NCBI GenBank assembly: GCA_027405735.1
Contig: JAPEHQ010000004.1
Coordinates: 3,038,001 to 3,102,000 of the forward strand
Length of the DNA stretch: 64,000 nucleotides
Source: Mucor racemosus
Taxonomy: Eukaryota; Mucoromycota; Mucoromycetes; Mucorales; Mucoraceae
Reading direction: 5' to 3'
The notes beneath the pieces were generated by a model. That model was not told where the DNA came from and ran no database searches. It saw only the letters and a list, made by a program, of their open reading frames with translations. The translations under genes and the position numbers were made by a program. Positions within the stretch are counted from its first letter, which is position 1. Every line of letters starts with the position of its first letter. This document shows positions 45,168 to 55,333 of this stretch, in pieces.

Positions 45168-45176
45168 TACAGTTTA
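45168..45176 (+). promoter_or_regulatory. Possible self-priming primer-binding site
   Basis: TACAGTTTA, five bases after the 5' LTR, is perfectly complementary to TAAACTGTA at 45118-45126 inside the LTR, about 55 bp downstream of the TATA box, near where the transcript could begin. This resembles the self-priming arrangement of Tf1-type elements. I did not recognise a match to a tRNA 3' end. Nine bases in AT-rich DNA is limited evidence. Confidence 0.35.
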
Positions 45177-45198
45177 CATCAATTATTGATTCTACCTT

Positions 45199-47787
45199 AT
45201 GTCTTCTATCGTCTCTGATTCTCCCTTGTCTCCCGAGCAACCTTTGTCTCCTGAACCCTTGGAGGAGTCTTTATTACCTTCTACTGCCATGTCGGTTGCT
45301 ACTGAGAAGCTGAAGAACATAGAAATCTCTCCTCCTCCTCCTACCGTAGATGAAGAAGATAAGCTTAGTACTACATCTGATCAAGAGATCTTGGAAGATG
45401 CTCGCCCTCCTGCACCTGTTTCTCACAAAGAAATTTTGAAAAGAACTTTGCAAAAAAAGGAAAAAGTAAAGAAGGACTACCTTGAAGCAATGTGTAATTT
45501 GGAAACTGTTGCAGGGAATAAGAAAGCGAATGAACTTCGGGAAGTCTTATCAAACTTGGAATTGCACATCAAGACTTTGACTGCAGGTCTCAAGGCTACA
45601 AACTCAACAAGTAAATTGGCAATCTCTTCTGGGCTTAAGATTAGCAAAAGGGACCTCCCAAAGTTCCAGTTGGAGGATAGTAAGAGCAAGCCTTTTCCTC
45701 AAGAAGAAGTTTACAAATCCGTTGATCACTTTTTAGGTGAATTTGAAAAAATTGTTTATTCGTCTGGGCAAGACATAAACGATGTATGGAAAAAATATAT
45801 TCCTTTAACCCTGCCTTATGATCTTGACGACTGGATGAAGACAGTGGTCCTCAAATGTGTCTCTTGGTTGGAGGTCAAGTCCGTCTTTGCTAAGAAATTT
45901 GGCACTGTAATTTCCAAATTACACAAGAAGAGAGCCGTCATGACCATGGCTATTGAAGATGATGAAACGTTGGATGAATATTCCATTCGATTTTTCCGTA
46001 CCGCAGGGGAAGCTGGCTACCATCGAGAAGACTCAACACTTGGAGATATCTTTCTACTTAGTCTTCCTGATGAGTGGCAGCTTAATATCTCAACTGTCTT
46101 GTTGTCGCGTACCCACCAGCAAGGATGGACTCCTTCAGAAATCTCAACTGTTGCTCTCAATTTACTTGGAGAAAGAACGCCAGGTTCCTGGAATACCAGC
46201 CGTAAGTCAAGCAATCCTCCGTTGAAACGAAAGTTTCACTCTGAGAAGTCTGTCGCTGCTTCTGTGTCTTCTGGTGTGGATCTCACCTCTGAGTTGCCTA
46301 AAGCAAGGATGTTGGGGGAGAAAAATAGGCCAAACCGCGCTACCAAGAACCCTGCTCCTTGCCGCCATTGCGGTCGTACTTGGCGCCATGGCCACACTTG
46401 TGAAGAATATCATGCTGCCAAGAAGCAAAAGTCTGCTTCTGTTTCCGTTTTGTCGGTCTCTTCTGCTTCTAAAAGTGAAGGAAATGAAAATGAAAATTTA
46501 GAAAATAGTATCAAGGAAATTTATGAAAATGGAGCATATCCTTGTAAGTCGAAAAAGACAAACAATAACAATAATATGAAACTAATAACACCTTTACTAT
46601 TAAATAATAGGAGAGTAATTGGCAAAGTTGATCCTGGCTCTGATATTAGTTTTATAAATATTAAAATTTTAAATAAAGATTTCTCATCTATTAAAACAAT
46701 CAAGACAAATGGTTACCTAAATTTCCTTTCAGTAAATGATAATAAACAAAACAGCTCTGTAACTAGAGTTGGTAAAACTGAGCCAATGGAAGTTACGTAC
46801 ACAAATAACATTAAATTTAAACATGAATTTGAGGTAATCGAATTTAATGATGAATTGTCAACTGAATTTGATGTCCTTCTTGGTATCGACATTCTCCCAA
46901 AATTAAATATCTATCTGAGTGGTGTAGCCTTTAAATGGCCTGATTCAGATAGAGAAAATGAATTGAAACAATTTGAAGACATAAATCATGATCCTGAAAA
47001 TACGTTTAACCCTGAAAAAGCAGATTATGGGACGCCAAGCGAAAGAAAGGAATTATTAGCTTTAATTCAACCAGCTTTGGAAAAAAACATTGCCATTCCT
47101 AGTGATTCTGCTTGTACTATGCCTGAATCAGTTGTAAAAATAAAAATAACAAATCCTAGCAATTGCTTTGTTCGTCAATACCCCTTAGCTGTTAATGCAA
47201 ATGCCGAAATCAAGATACAACTGGAACAATGGTTGAAAGATGGAATTGTTGAAATAACAAAACCTGATCCTACTTTCCATTCGCCTTTACTAGCTGTACC
47301 CAAACGTGATCCAGTTACTGGAAAACAAACCAAATTAAGAATTTGTTGTGATTTGAGAAGAATCAACGCAGCAATATCTGACAATGATTGTCATGAAAAC
47401 TTTGCCATTCCAAAAATTCAGGAAATATTTGGTAGAGTATCAGGTCGTGCTAATATAATAAGTGTTTTAGACCTAAAACAAGCGTATTTTGCATACCCTG
47501 TGTCACCTGAATCGAGACGTTGCCTCATATTTAGTCATAATAATATTACATATCAATGGGCTCGTGCACCTTTCGGATTGAAATTTCTAGTAAGCCAGTT
47601 CGTTTATAATATGTCAGTTTTATTCAATGGCATTGAACAAGAACTGAGAAATGAAGTAAAAAAGTATATGTCAAAGAAAATAAAGATATTAGCAAAATTG
47701 ACAGTGAATTCCAAGGTAGTCTGGAGCATTATGTCGATGATATTGTTCTCTTTTCTAAAGATGTACAAACACAAATTATCCTTATAA
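45199..47787 (+). CDS. Chromovirus Gag-protease-reverse transcriptase frame
   Basis: 862-codon frame of the retrotransposon. The N-terminal 350 residues are Gag-like: a Ser/Pro/Glu-rich start, coiled segment and capsid-type region. A zinc knuckle-like CRHCGRTWRHGHTCEEY follows near residue 395. The protease region has VDPGSD near residue 475, where Pro replaces the usual Ser/Thr of the aspartic protease triad, and ends in a VLLGIDIL hydrophobic flap-side motif. Reverse transcriptase begins around residue 650 with LRICCDLRRIN, then VLDLKQAYFAYPV and RAPFGLKF. The frame then diverges before the catalytic YVDD, which lies in another frame at 47730-47741. The last 40 codons (after about 47664) are thus out-of-frame sequence. 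Confidence 0.85.
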   Translation: MSSIVSDSPLSPEQPLSPEPLEESLLPSTAMSVATEKLKNIEISPPPPTVDEEDKLSTTSDQEILEDARPPAPVSHKEILKRTLQKKEKVKKDYLEAMCNLETVAGNKKANELREVLSNLELHIKTLTAGLKATNSTSKLAISSGLKISKRDLPKFQLEDSKSKPFPQEEVYKSVDHFLGEFEKIVYSSGQDINDVWKKYIPLTLPYDLDDWMKTVVLKCVSWLEVKSVFAKKFGTVISKLHKKRAVMTMAIEDDETLDEYSIRFFRTAGEAGYHREDSTLGDIFLLSLPDEWQLNISTVLLSRTHQQGWTPSEISTVALNLLGERTPGSWNTSRKSSNPPLKRKFHSEKSVAASVSSGVDLTSELPKARMLGEKNRPNRATKNPAPCRHCGRTWRHGHTCEEYHAAKKQKSASVSVLSVSSASKSEGNENENLENSIKEIYENGAYPCKSKKTNNNNNMKLITPLLLNNRRVIGKVDPGSDISFINIKILNKDFSSIKTIKTNGYLNFLSVNDNKQNSSVTRVGKTEPMEVTYTNNIKFKHEFEVIEFNDELSTEFDVLLGIDILPKLNIYLSGVAFKWPDSDRENELKQFEDINHDPENTFNPEKADYGTPSERKELLALIQPALEKNIAIPSDSACTMPESVVKIKITNPSNCFVRQYPLAVNANAEIKIQLEQWLKDGIVEITKPDPTFHSPLLAVPKRDPVTGKQTKLRICCDLRRINAAISDNDCHENFAIPKIQEIFGRVSGRANIISVLDLKQAYFAYPVSPESRRCLIFSHNNITYQWARAPFGLKFLVSQFVYNMSVLFNGIEQELRNEVKKYMSKKIKILAKLTVNSKVVWSIMSMILFSFLKMYKHKLSL

Positions 47788-50129
47788 ATTTAGTTGTAAA
47801 TCGACTAACAAAAGTAAACCTCAGAATCAATATTGACAAGTGCTCTTTCTTCCAAACAAGTGTTTATTTGCTTGGCTTTGTAATCAGTAGAAATGTCACC
47901 AAAATTGATACCAGAAAATTATCTAACATTGATTCTTGGGAAATCCCAAAAACAACAAAACAAGTACGAAGCATTATGGGCATTATTTCTCACTTACGAG
48001 ATTATTGTCCCATGTTGTCAAAGGTAGCTGCCCCAATTGATAGTCTACGAAACGAAAAAGACATCAAAAAGAAATGGACCCCGTTGCATACAGATCGACT
48101 CGAAAGAATAAAACGAATCTTAATGTCTAATCAAATTTTATATGCACCTGAACCATCGCAACCGTATTATTTACAAACTGATGCAAGTGTACTTGGCATT
48201 TCGGCTTGTCTATTTCAAAAAGATGAGTTTGATCGAATCAAACATATTGCATTTGCAAGTAGATCTCTTAATAGTGCAGAAAGAAATTGGTCGACTAATA
48301 GGAGAGAAACTGCTGCCATTGTATATGGTTTCCAAAAGTATAAACCCTTACTATGGGGACACAATAATATAACTGTACTTTGTGATCACTTAGCCCTTAC
48401 CTATTTGTTCACGTCGTCTACTCTAAATAGTACACTTCAAAGTTACTTGGAAATATTGGGTGAATTCAATTTCTCGGTATCACATATCAAAGGTATGGAA
48501 AATATCTTAGCTGATCGATTATCGAGATTGTACCCTGCCATTACTGAAGACGAAGAACTTGCTGATGAGCATGACCAGCAAATAAAAAAATTAGAAAAAT
48601 TGATCCTGTTACGAAGAGCAAAAGGAGGAAACCAAGTTATAAAACAAAAGAAGGTGTACTCCAAGGATAAAAATCTAAATGTGCTTGCCGTCAAGATTAA
48701 TAGTAAAGAATTTAAGGAAGCAACCACTGACTACATTTGCCCACCTGAAAGTGATAGAATCCAAATAATTAAAGATGCGCATAAATTTGGCCATTTTGGA
48801 ATATCAGCTTGTGTAAAGCAAATTCAAACATATCATGGGCTGCACTGGAATTCTATATATAAAGATGTAAAAGAGGTGTTGTTGTCGTGTAAAGAGTGTG
48901 CAATGCATAATATAACCAAGAAAGGATTTAATCCATTGAAGAGTGTCGTATCGTATGAACCTTTTGAATTTATAGGACTCGACATGATTGGACCCTTACC
49001 CGTATCTGGGAAAGGAAATTGCTATATCTTGGTTGTGGTTGATATTTGCACAAAATATATTATCGCTCGCCCAGCACCGAATAAACAAAGTGATACAATT
49101 GCTTCCTTGCTACTATCCATTTTTTCTGATTACGGTTGTAGTGTAAATGTCATTGTCAGCGATAATGCCCGCGAATTTCGCAATTCCTTGTCGTCTTATA
49201 TCAATAAAGCATTAAATATTGATATGGTCTTTAGTACACCTTATTACCCCCAAGGGAATGGCCATAGCGAAAATGCGGTGAAAATAGTCATAAATACCCT
49301 ACGAAAAATGTGCGGAAATGACACATACAATTGGGATGATCGCTTACCTGTTGCTCAGTTGGTAATCAACATGAAAGTAAGAGACAGGACTGCAAGCACT
49401 CCATTTTCCCTAATGTACGCTCGACAAGTAAACATTGACCCCAAAAGAAAAAATAGAAACAATCGAAAAGCATTAACACTTGAAGAATTGCAAAAACGTG
49501 CAGAAATCATGAATGACATTGTTTTTCCTGCTATACAACAGCGCACATTAGAATTAGCAAAGTTGTACAGCGATAAATTTAACAAAAAACATTATATACT
49601 TGAAAATATTCCCGTTGATACACCTGTAATGGTACGATTGGCGGAAGGACGTGCTAATAAATTAGCTCCAATGTATGCAGGACCCTATGTTATAGTACGT
49701 CGCACCCAAGCAGGAAATTACGTTTTAAAAGACGATTCACATGAACTTCTCCATCGTGAATATACACCTTCTGAATTAAAAGTAGTTTCCCTTGATGAAA
49801 CAGCTCTTGAAGAGAAAGTATACGAAGTCGAGGAAATTCGCGACCACCGAACCTTATCAGATGGTACCACAGAATACTTGACTAAATGGAGTGGATATGG
49901 TGAAAGAGAAAATGATTGGCTCACACCTGACTTGTTCTCCTCCCCCATCCCAATTTCAAATTACTGGAAGAAAATTAAGGATCTTCGTAACCGTGAAACT
50001 TTACGTAAAAGAATCAATAATACTTCACCCAAAGATACTGAAATAGACTCTACAAATAATTCACGCAAAACTAAATCCTCATCAAATAGCACTTTCCGTC
50101 GCAACAAGCGTCCTAAAACTTCCAAGTAA
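47655..50129 (+). CDS. Chromovirus reverse transcriptase (C-terminal part)-RNase H-integrase-chromodomain frame
   Basis: The frame is open from just after a TGA at 47652-47654 and contains the missing YVDD (47730-47741), then LLGFVISRN. RNase H has YLQTDASVLGISACLFQ and a later ADRLSRL. The integrase zinc finger has HKFGHFGISACVKQ and CKECAMH. The integrase core has GLDMIGPLP (first Asp), VSDNAREFRN (second Asp) and GNGHSENAVK (Glu). A C-terminal chromodomain reads YEVEEIRDHR then YLTKWSGYGERENDWLT. The tail is basic. The first ATG is far downstream, so expression would need a frameshift from the upstream frame at or near 47658-47664. Chromodomains of this group are thought to guide insertion to heterochromatin, which fits the repeat-rich site. 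Confidence 0.85.
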   Translation, partial: SKKVYVKENKDISKIDSEFQGSLEHYVDDIVLFSKDVQTQIILINLVVNRLTKVNLRINIDKCSFFQTSVYLLGFVISRNVTKIDTRKLSNIDSWEIPKTTKQVRSIMGIISHLRDYCPMLSKVAAPIDSLRNEKDIKKKWTPLHTDRLERIKRILMSNQILYAPEPSQPYYLQTDASVLGISACLFQKDEFDRIKHIAFASRSLNSAERNWSTNRRETAAIVYGFQKYKPLLWGHNNITVLCDHLALTYLFTSSTLNSTLQSYLEILGEFNFSVSHIKGMENILADRLSRLYPAITEDEELADEHDQQIKKLEKLILLRRAKGGNQVIKQKKVYSKDKNLNVLAVKINSKEFKEATTDYICPPESDRIQIIKDAHKFGHFGISACVKQIQTYHGLHWNSIYKDVKEVLLSCKECAMHNITKKGFNPLKSVVSYEPFEFIGLDMIGPLPVSGKGNCYILVVVDICTKYIIARPAPNKQSDTIASLLLSIFSDYGCSVNVIVSDNAREFRNSLSSYINKALNIDMVFSTPYYPQGNGHSENAVKIVINTLRKMCGNDTYNWDDRLPVAQLVINMKVRDRTASTPFSLMYARQVNIDPKRKNRNNRKALTLEELQKRAEIMNDIVFPAIQQRTLELAKLYSDKFNKKHYILENIPVDTPVMVRLAEGRANKLAPMYAGPYVIVRRTQAGNYVLKDDSHELLHREYTPSELKVVSLDETALEEKVYEVEEIRDHRTLSDGTTEYLTKWSGYGERENDWLTPDLFSSPIPISNYWKKIKDLRNRETLRKRINNTSPKDTEIDSTNNSRKTKSSSNSTFRRNKRPKTSK

Positions 50130-50326
50130 ACGAAAAAAAAAAAAAAAAAAAAAAAATCAGTTGCAATACTCTTTCTACCTATATTATCAATCAAATAAAC
50201 AACAAAACTACAAAAAAAAAAAAATATTTTTTACTACTCCAAACAATAACTTTATAAAGAAATAGTTTCTCCAAATGTCGAATCTTCGGGTCAACTCAAT
50301 GCTTGATTGAGTTTAGCGGGGGGGCA
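50130..50326 (+). other. 3' untranslated part of chromovirus with A-run and polypurine tract
   Basis: Contains an uninterrupted run of 24 A (50133-50156) just after the stop and the polypurine tract at 50316-50326 that borders the 3' LTR. Confidence 0.7.
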
Positions 50327-50988
50327 TGTGCTGAACTAGGATACTATTTCCCCACATAAGAAATTAAATGTTATCTCACATAAAACCATGCTCTAATATT
50401 TCAATAGAGATAACATGAATTTAACAGTAAATACAGAAAGTATTAGTAATTTAACATATAAATAAAATAGACCGAATCATAAACAAAGCAAATTGATTCA
50501 TAAAATAAGCTGAAGAAACACATAGATCAAAGTAAGGATTGCTCTATGCGGATCATTAACAAATATGCCAAAAACGGGCATTAAAAGACCGCCTTGATTA
50601 TGTAAATCAAGAAGCTCAATATAAACTTTAAAATCACAAACAAACTAATTGATTTACCAAAAAGAATAAACATATGGATATTGCATGAAGACAATGGAAT
50701 CATGCTTCAATCATTTAATAAGTAGCATGATGATATATGTATGGAATGCAGCATTGTCTGATTCGCATGTTAAACATCACGGTTTGACAGAAGTCCTAAG
50801 TTGGTAATTCGGTTATTCCTAATTCTGATAGATCACTGACAGTTACGGTGCAACTCCCAGATATAACAAAAGCACAACTAATATAAATAGAGTAGAAATA
50901 TAGACCTATTGCACACTATCCATTTTTTGAATAAAGAAGGATTTAAACTGTATCTTTTTTCAAAGCTTTTATTCTACATTTTACTGCA
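50327..50988 (+). mobile_element. 3' LTR of chromovirus
   Basis: 662 bp, TG...CA ends, same sequence by eye as the 5' LTR; followed by the target duplication GTCAG at 50989-50993. Confidence 0.95.
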
Positions 50989-51044
50989 GTCAGGTTCAAT
51001 ATGGGATTGAAATAAGACTTAACATAAGTAATAGACAAAAGCTT

Positions 51045-51800
51045 ACTACAGAGGTCAACGAGCTCAATGGCATGAATGTAAAAAAAATGCTGTTCAATTT
51101 AATGAATATTTTGAAATCTGCTAGAAAAATGTCAAAAAAACGGAATAAAAAAAAAGATGCTCAGAATTTTTTATTTTGAAGTATGTTATAGAGTACTTTA
51201 AAATAAGTAAGCTTTATTATCAGAAAGTGTCAGTTGTAATGAGTCAAATATTTTAGTTTCGTTCATGTAAAATCTTGCCTAATTCCTTATATAAATACAA
51301 CAAGGAAATCATTACATGATCCCTTGTTGACTTATCTGTCTTGTTACATTCCCTTTACTTTTATTAATTCACTAACAAATATCTAATTTACAAATAAGAA
51401 CACCAACCTTCATTAATCCAGTGATCACCAATTTATAATAACAAGAATAACATCTATAAGCATATTATCCACCTTTGTTGTTAATCCAAAATTACAGATC
51501 ATTATATTAGTATAGCTTAATTTTTGCAGAAATATGAAGCCTCAAAGTCTTTAATTTTTAGCAGTAAAATATCTGTAAAAACCTGAAACATTAGTACTGA
51601 AAAATTAATACCAATTGCAAAAAATAGGAAATTTATGGATACTTATTCTTAGATTAAAGTTGGACATCTCAGGTACATTAGCATATTATTTTTCTTGATG
51701 TTATTTAGTGAAAAATAGTTGAACAGGGATAAAAAGTGAGACCCTGTTTTCAAGAAAAAAGCAGTGAGTTTTATGTGTTTTTGAATCTTTCGTAGGATTT
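51045..51800 (+). repeat. Family A, copy 6, interrupted by a solo LTR
   Basis: Partial copy starting at the GAGGTCAACGAGCTCAATG block (compare 8370-8390) and continuing with TATGTTATAGAG, then, after a 272-bp insertion, TAGTATAGCTTAAT, ATGAAGCCTCAAAG, GGACATCTCAGGTACATTAG and AAAAGTGAGACCC. The two halves are collinear with copies 1 and 2. Confidence 0.7.
51235..51506 (+). mobile_element. Short solo LTR nested in family A
   Basis: 272-bp insertion interrupting an otherwise collinear family A copy. Ends are TGTAATGA and TCATTATA (inverted with one mismatch). Flanks TCAGT (51230-51234) and TTAGT (51507-51511) are a probable 5-bp duplication with one change. An internal TATATAAATAC box lies near 51291. 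Its 3' end also occurs at 21003-21035. Confidence 0.6.
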
Positions 51801-53062
51801 ATTTGACCAAATGAGCATATCCTTTTCTATTTTTTTTTTTACATTTTTACATATAATCATTTATTTCAAAGAGTTTTTGTACAATGAGACATGTAGTTAT
51901 TTGTGGTTGAATTTTTTAACAATTAATTGTTGCATCAAAAATAAGTATTATTGTTTACAGTTTGAAAAAGAAGGGAGAAAGAAACTTATAAGCATATAAA
52001 AGAGTCATCCCGTATGGTATATTAATGTAAAAAGCGTTACATATCTCCAATTAATAAATGCTTCCCATGCTAATACATATCTTCTTTGTTGAGTTGCATT
52101 GTTGGATTAATCGCTCTTGAATTCTGTAAAGCTCTTCAAAATGATATATTAGTGGTCCATTAGTAAGATTGCACCATTTATGAAGCTCCATTAGACCGAA
52201 TACCATTATATAAATACATTGCTCTTTATGAGGACAAGCCCGCTTGAATAAAAAGAAATATATATATTTATATATGATATAAGGCATACAGCATTTATAG
52301 TAAATATGTAATCAGCATTTCAATAAACGGCATAAATGTCTTGATTTTATGGGGTAAATAACCTATTTGATTCTATTAAAATTCAAGTTAAAATGATGGA
52401 ATTTACAGAAAGAACGATTGTATACTATTTAAATGTAAATGAATTGATCAGGATGCTCATTTCAAGCTGACTCAATGTGACACCTCATATTATATGGTGT
52501 AACTAAACAAAATTCAGCGTTATACATTTTTACCATAATTAGTGCCTTTGTTCAACGGTAAATCATACTTTAATTGATGATCCCCTTTCTTGATTTCTAA
52601 AAAAACATATGATATATAGTATCTACGATCTTTTGATGCTTGTCTATATAAATATATACCAAATCTATTTGAAAAAACAGAATAAAATGTCAAATTATAA
52701 ACATTGACCGCAATCTATTCCATCACTAGAATTTAATTGAAGTACCATTTTTCATTTTATTTATAAATAAACAACCCTAAATGATATAATGTCGTTATGG
52801 AGTATGACAAGGCTAATTGCTGGTAATACAACCAGTTTAGTATTAACGTATTTGATTTGGGGCCATACTCTAAGACTGGGCCACTTTCATTGCTCGCTCT
52901 TCTATCGGTTTGTTTGTGCCCCACTGTCTACTACAATTTGATACTTTCTGGTAACATTATTTTTTATATAGCACCTACTCCTATTGTATATTTAGTATTC
53001 TTCTTTCCCTTTTCTTTTTTTTTTCTTATTCTGTAATATATATCCCATTTCATATTTTTTTT
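51801..53062. other. Intergenic region upstream of kelch gene
   Basis: AT-rich, no gene recognised. Small frames around 51811 and 52051-52287 lack family features. Confidence 0.35.
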
Positions 53063-55333
53063 ATGATTTTGGATACATTTTTATTAGTTTCTCTGGCAGC
53101 GATTGCTGTTTATGCAGAGCAACCTTATATCAGATATAATTCTGGTATGTATATATGGAAGTTTCCAATAAAAAATGCTGATCTATTTATTGCACAGGAT
53201 GTCAGTTACTTTTAAACAGCACTCGCATTTATTGTTATTCAGGTGGATATGCCAAAGTAGTAAATCAAGAAATTACACCACTTTTAGATCATTATTATTT
53301 AGATGTATCCAAAGATATGGTCGTAGCCAGTAGCTTCACAGCTTGGACAAAAGTTGCTGAACCCACTAATTTTGTCAATGAAGCAACTTCCGCTTATGTC
53401 AGTGTCAAGTTATCAGATACTACCGTATTAATCAATGGCGGTACTGGTATTAATAATGGAAAAGATTACATGAAAAATCAAACGGTTATTTATAATGCTG
53501 ATACAAATCAATGGGAAACAATCTCAAGTACTTCGTCAATACCACAAAAGTATTATTTCATCCCAAAGTTACACATTAAAGCTTCTCTTTAACTAAAAAT
53601 TTGTAGTTACTATGGATCAGGTGCACTTGGTGTAGATAACACAGTTGTGTTCTGGGGTGGCGCGGCGTAAGTTTATAGACATAATTTATAATAACATGAA
53701 CCTAAATCTATCATTAGGGCTATTGGTGATTTGCTACCCACATTCAATGGAACTGCAAAGCTTTTAATTGCTGCTCAGGTATATATTTGTCATAATGTCG
53801 CTAATTATTACTAAAAAACACCATCACCAAAGAATTCTAAATGGAGTCTTCAAGCTACAGCTGTTGCGCCAGGAAATCCTCGCTATGGGCATACAGCTAC
53901 AACAGATCAATCTGGAAAACTGATTTATTATTTTGGTGGCCGTGATATCATACGTGACCCTAGTACTGGTGTATACACTCGTCCTTATTCTACATTTACA
54001 AATGTATTAATATATCATACTGATACATCTATTTGGGAACAAAAGACGGCATCATCAACTAGTCCACCATCAAATAGAATGTCTCATACAGCAACTTTAA
54101 GTAAGCTATAATTCGAGCAATAATCTTAATTGGCATATCCTAAATGAAGCATTTAATGTATGTAGTTCCTAGCACTGGCAACTTTATAATATACGGTGGG
54201 GCTGGTCCCGATAGCATTGGCAGTATGTGCTTTTTTGATTCATTGTTCATATTTAAGAAACTAACACTAACATTGCCTTTTTTTTTTAAAAAAAGATCGT
54301 ATTCCAAGTAGTGATTATCTTCATTTATACAATTCTAAAGACAATACATTTCAGCCTATTAGCATTTCCTCTAATTCAGCAACTGGAGCAGGTCCACGGT
54401 TTGGACATTCTGGTATAAAATATACACTTTCTAAACAATTGCAATATTGACATATCTTTATAGCTGTATTAAGAAATAATTCATTATTTGTTCTATTTGG
54501 TATTGACAGTAAATTATTAGCAACATCCGATTTCTATGTCCTAAATACTGATACTTATTCTTGGGATGCAACATATTATGCAAATGGTGCTTCATCTACA
54601 ATTGACGGCGCAAACAATAATGGTACCTCTGTCATTGGTGATAGCGGTAACAATAGTAATTCTACTACTGGAGGCTCAGCATCTAATGATACTCAAGACA
54701 CGGTTACCGATACTGAAGTTGGCAATAAGGGTTTATCTGGAGGAGCTATTGCAGGAATTGTCGTTGGTATTATAGCAGTGGTACGTAAATACACACTTTA
54801 TGTCCAAGATCAACTAAAGCTATGTTCTAATATCTAAATAGGTTGGTATTATTGCAGCATTCTTCTTTTTTAGACGTCAAAAGCAAAAGAGGATTGAAAA
54901 AGATGTATATCCCAGTTACTGGGATGTTACTTCAGTCAATGACATTGCTAGAGTTCCTGGAGCCACTAAAGCTATAACAAAGGAAGAAAAAGAGATAGAG
55001 AATATACCTGTTACTTCAACAGGCCCAGTTGATATCACTCAATTACCAGGTTATACAACTTGTCGAACTGGAGATCCAGCAAACTTGTCAAATGATCGCG
55101 ATGTTAATCCACCTGTTTCTCCTCCTAAAGTCCTGTTGGCTGGTGTAGACACTACTGCAGCTAATAATTTGAATAACAATAGCTTTTCCGGAGCTGATTC
55201 AAGTAGCACATATATCACATCAGATAATTCTGAAACCAAAAAGATATGGCCACCTGATGCCCGTAGACCTTCTATTGTAACACCTTCTACTCCTGTTGAA
55301 TACGAAAAACCCGATATTGGAAATGGAAAATAG
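53063..55333 (+). CDS. Kelch-repeat membrane protein with signal peptide
   Basis: Predicted type I membrane protein, 601 residues from nine exons: 53063-53144, 53198-53549, 53607-53666, 53718-53778, 53833-54100, 54166-54222, 54296-54412, 54464-54780 and 54842-55333; all phases agree. A signal peptide (MILDTFLLVSLAAIAVYA) precedes kelch-like blades, recognisable by repeated Gly-Gly followed by a Trp or Tyr strand: TRIYCYSGGYAK, TVLINGGTG, VVFWGGAA, IYYFGGRD, FIIYGGAGPD and LFVLFGID. After a Ser/Asn/Thr-rich stalk comes one membrane helix (AIAGIVVGIIAVVGIIAAFFF), then a cytosolic tail of about 150 residues with PPVSPPK and PSIVTPSTP. Six to seven blades would form a beta-propeller at the cell surface or in the secretory pathway. 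Similar extracellular kelch proteins are numerous in early-diverging fungi; the ligand is unknown. Confidence 0.8.

Larger units (their letters stand above)
44501..50988 (+). mobile_element. Ty3/gypsy chromovirus retrotransposon, near-complete
   Basis: A 6488-bp LTR retrotransposon with 662-bp LTRs (44501-45162 and 50327-50988) and 5-bp target duplications GTCAG at 44496-44500 and 50989-50993. Internal order is gag, protease, reverse transcriptase, RNase H, integrase and chromodomain, the chromovirus arrangement. A polypurine run of seven G (50318-50324) sits two bases before the 3' LTR. The LTRs match in length and show no difference I can see, indicating a recent insertion. A frame change splits reverse transcriptase. 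The element is inserted next to older LTR debris of the same family. Confidence 0.95.
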
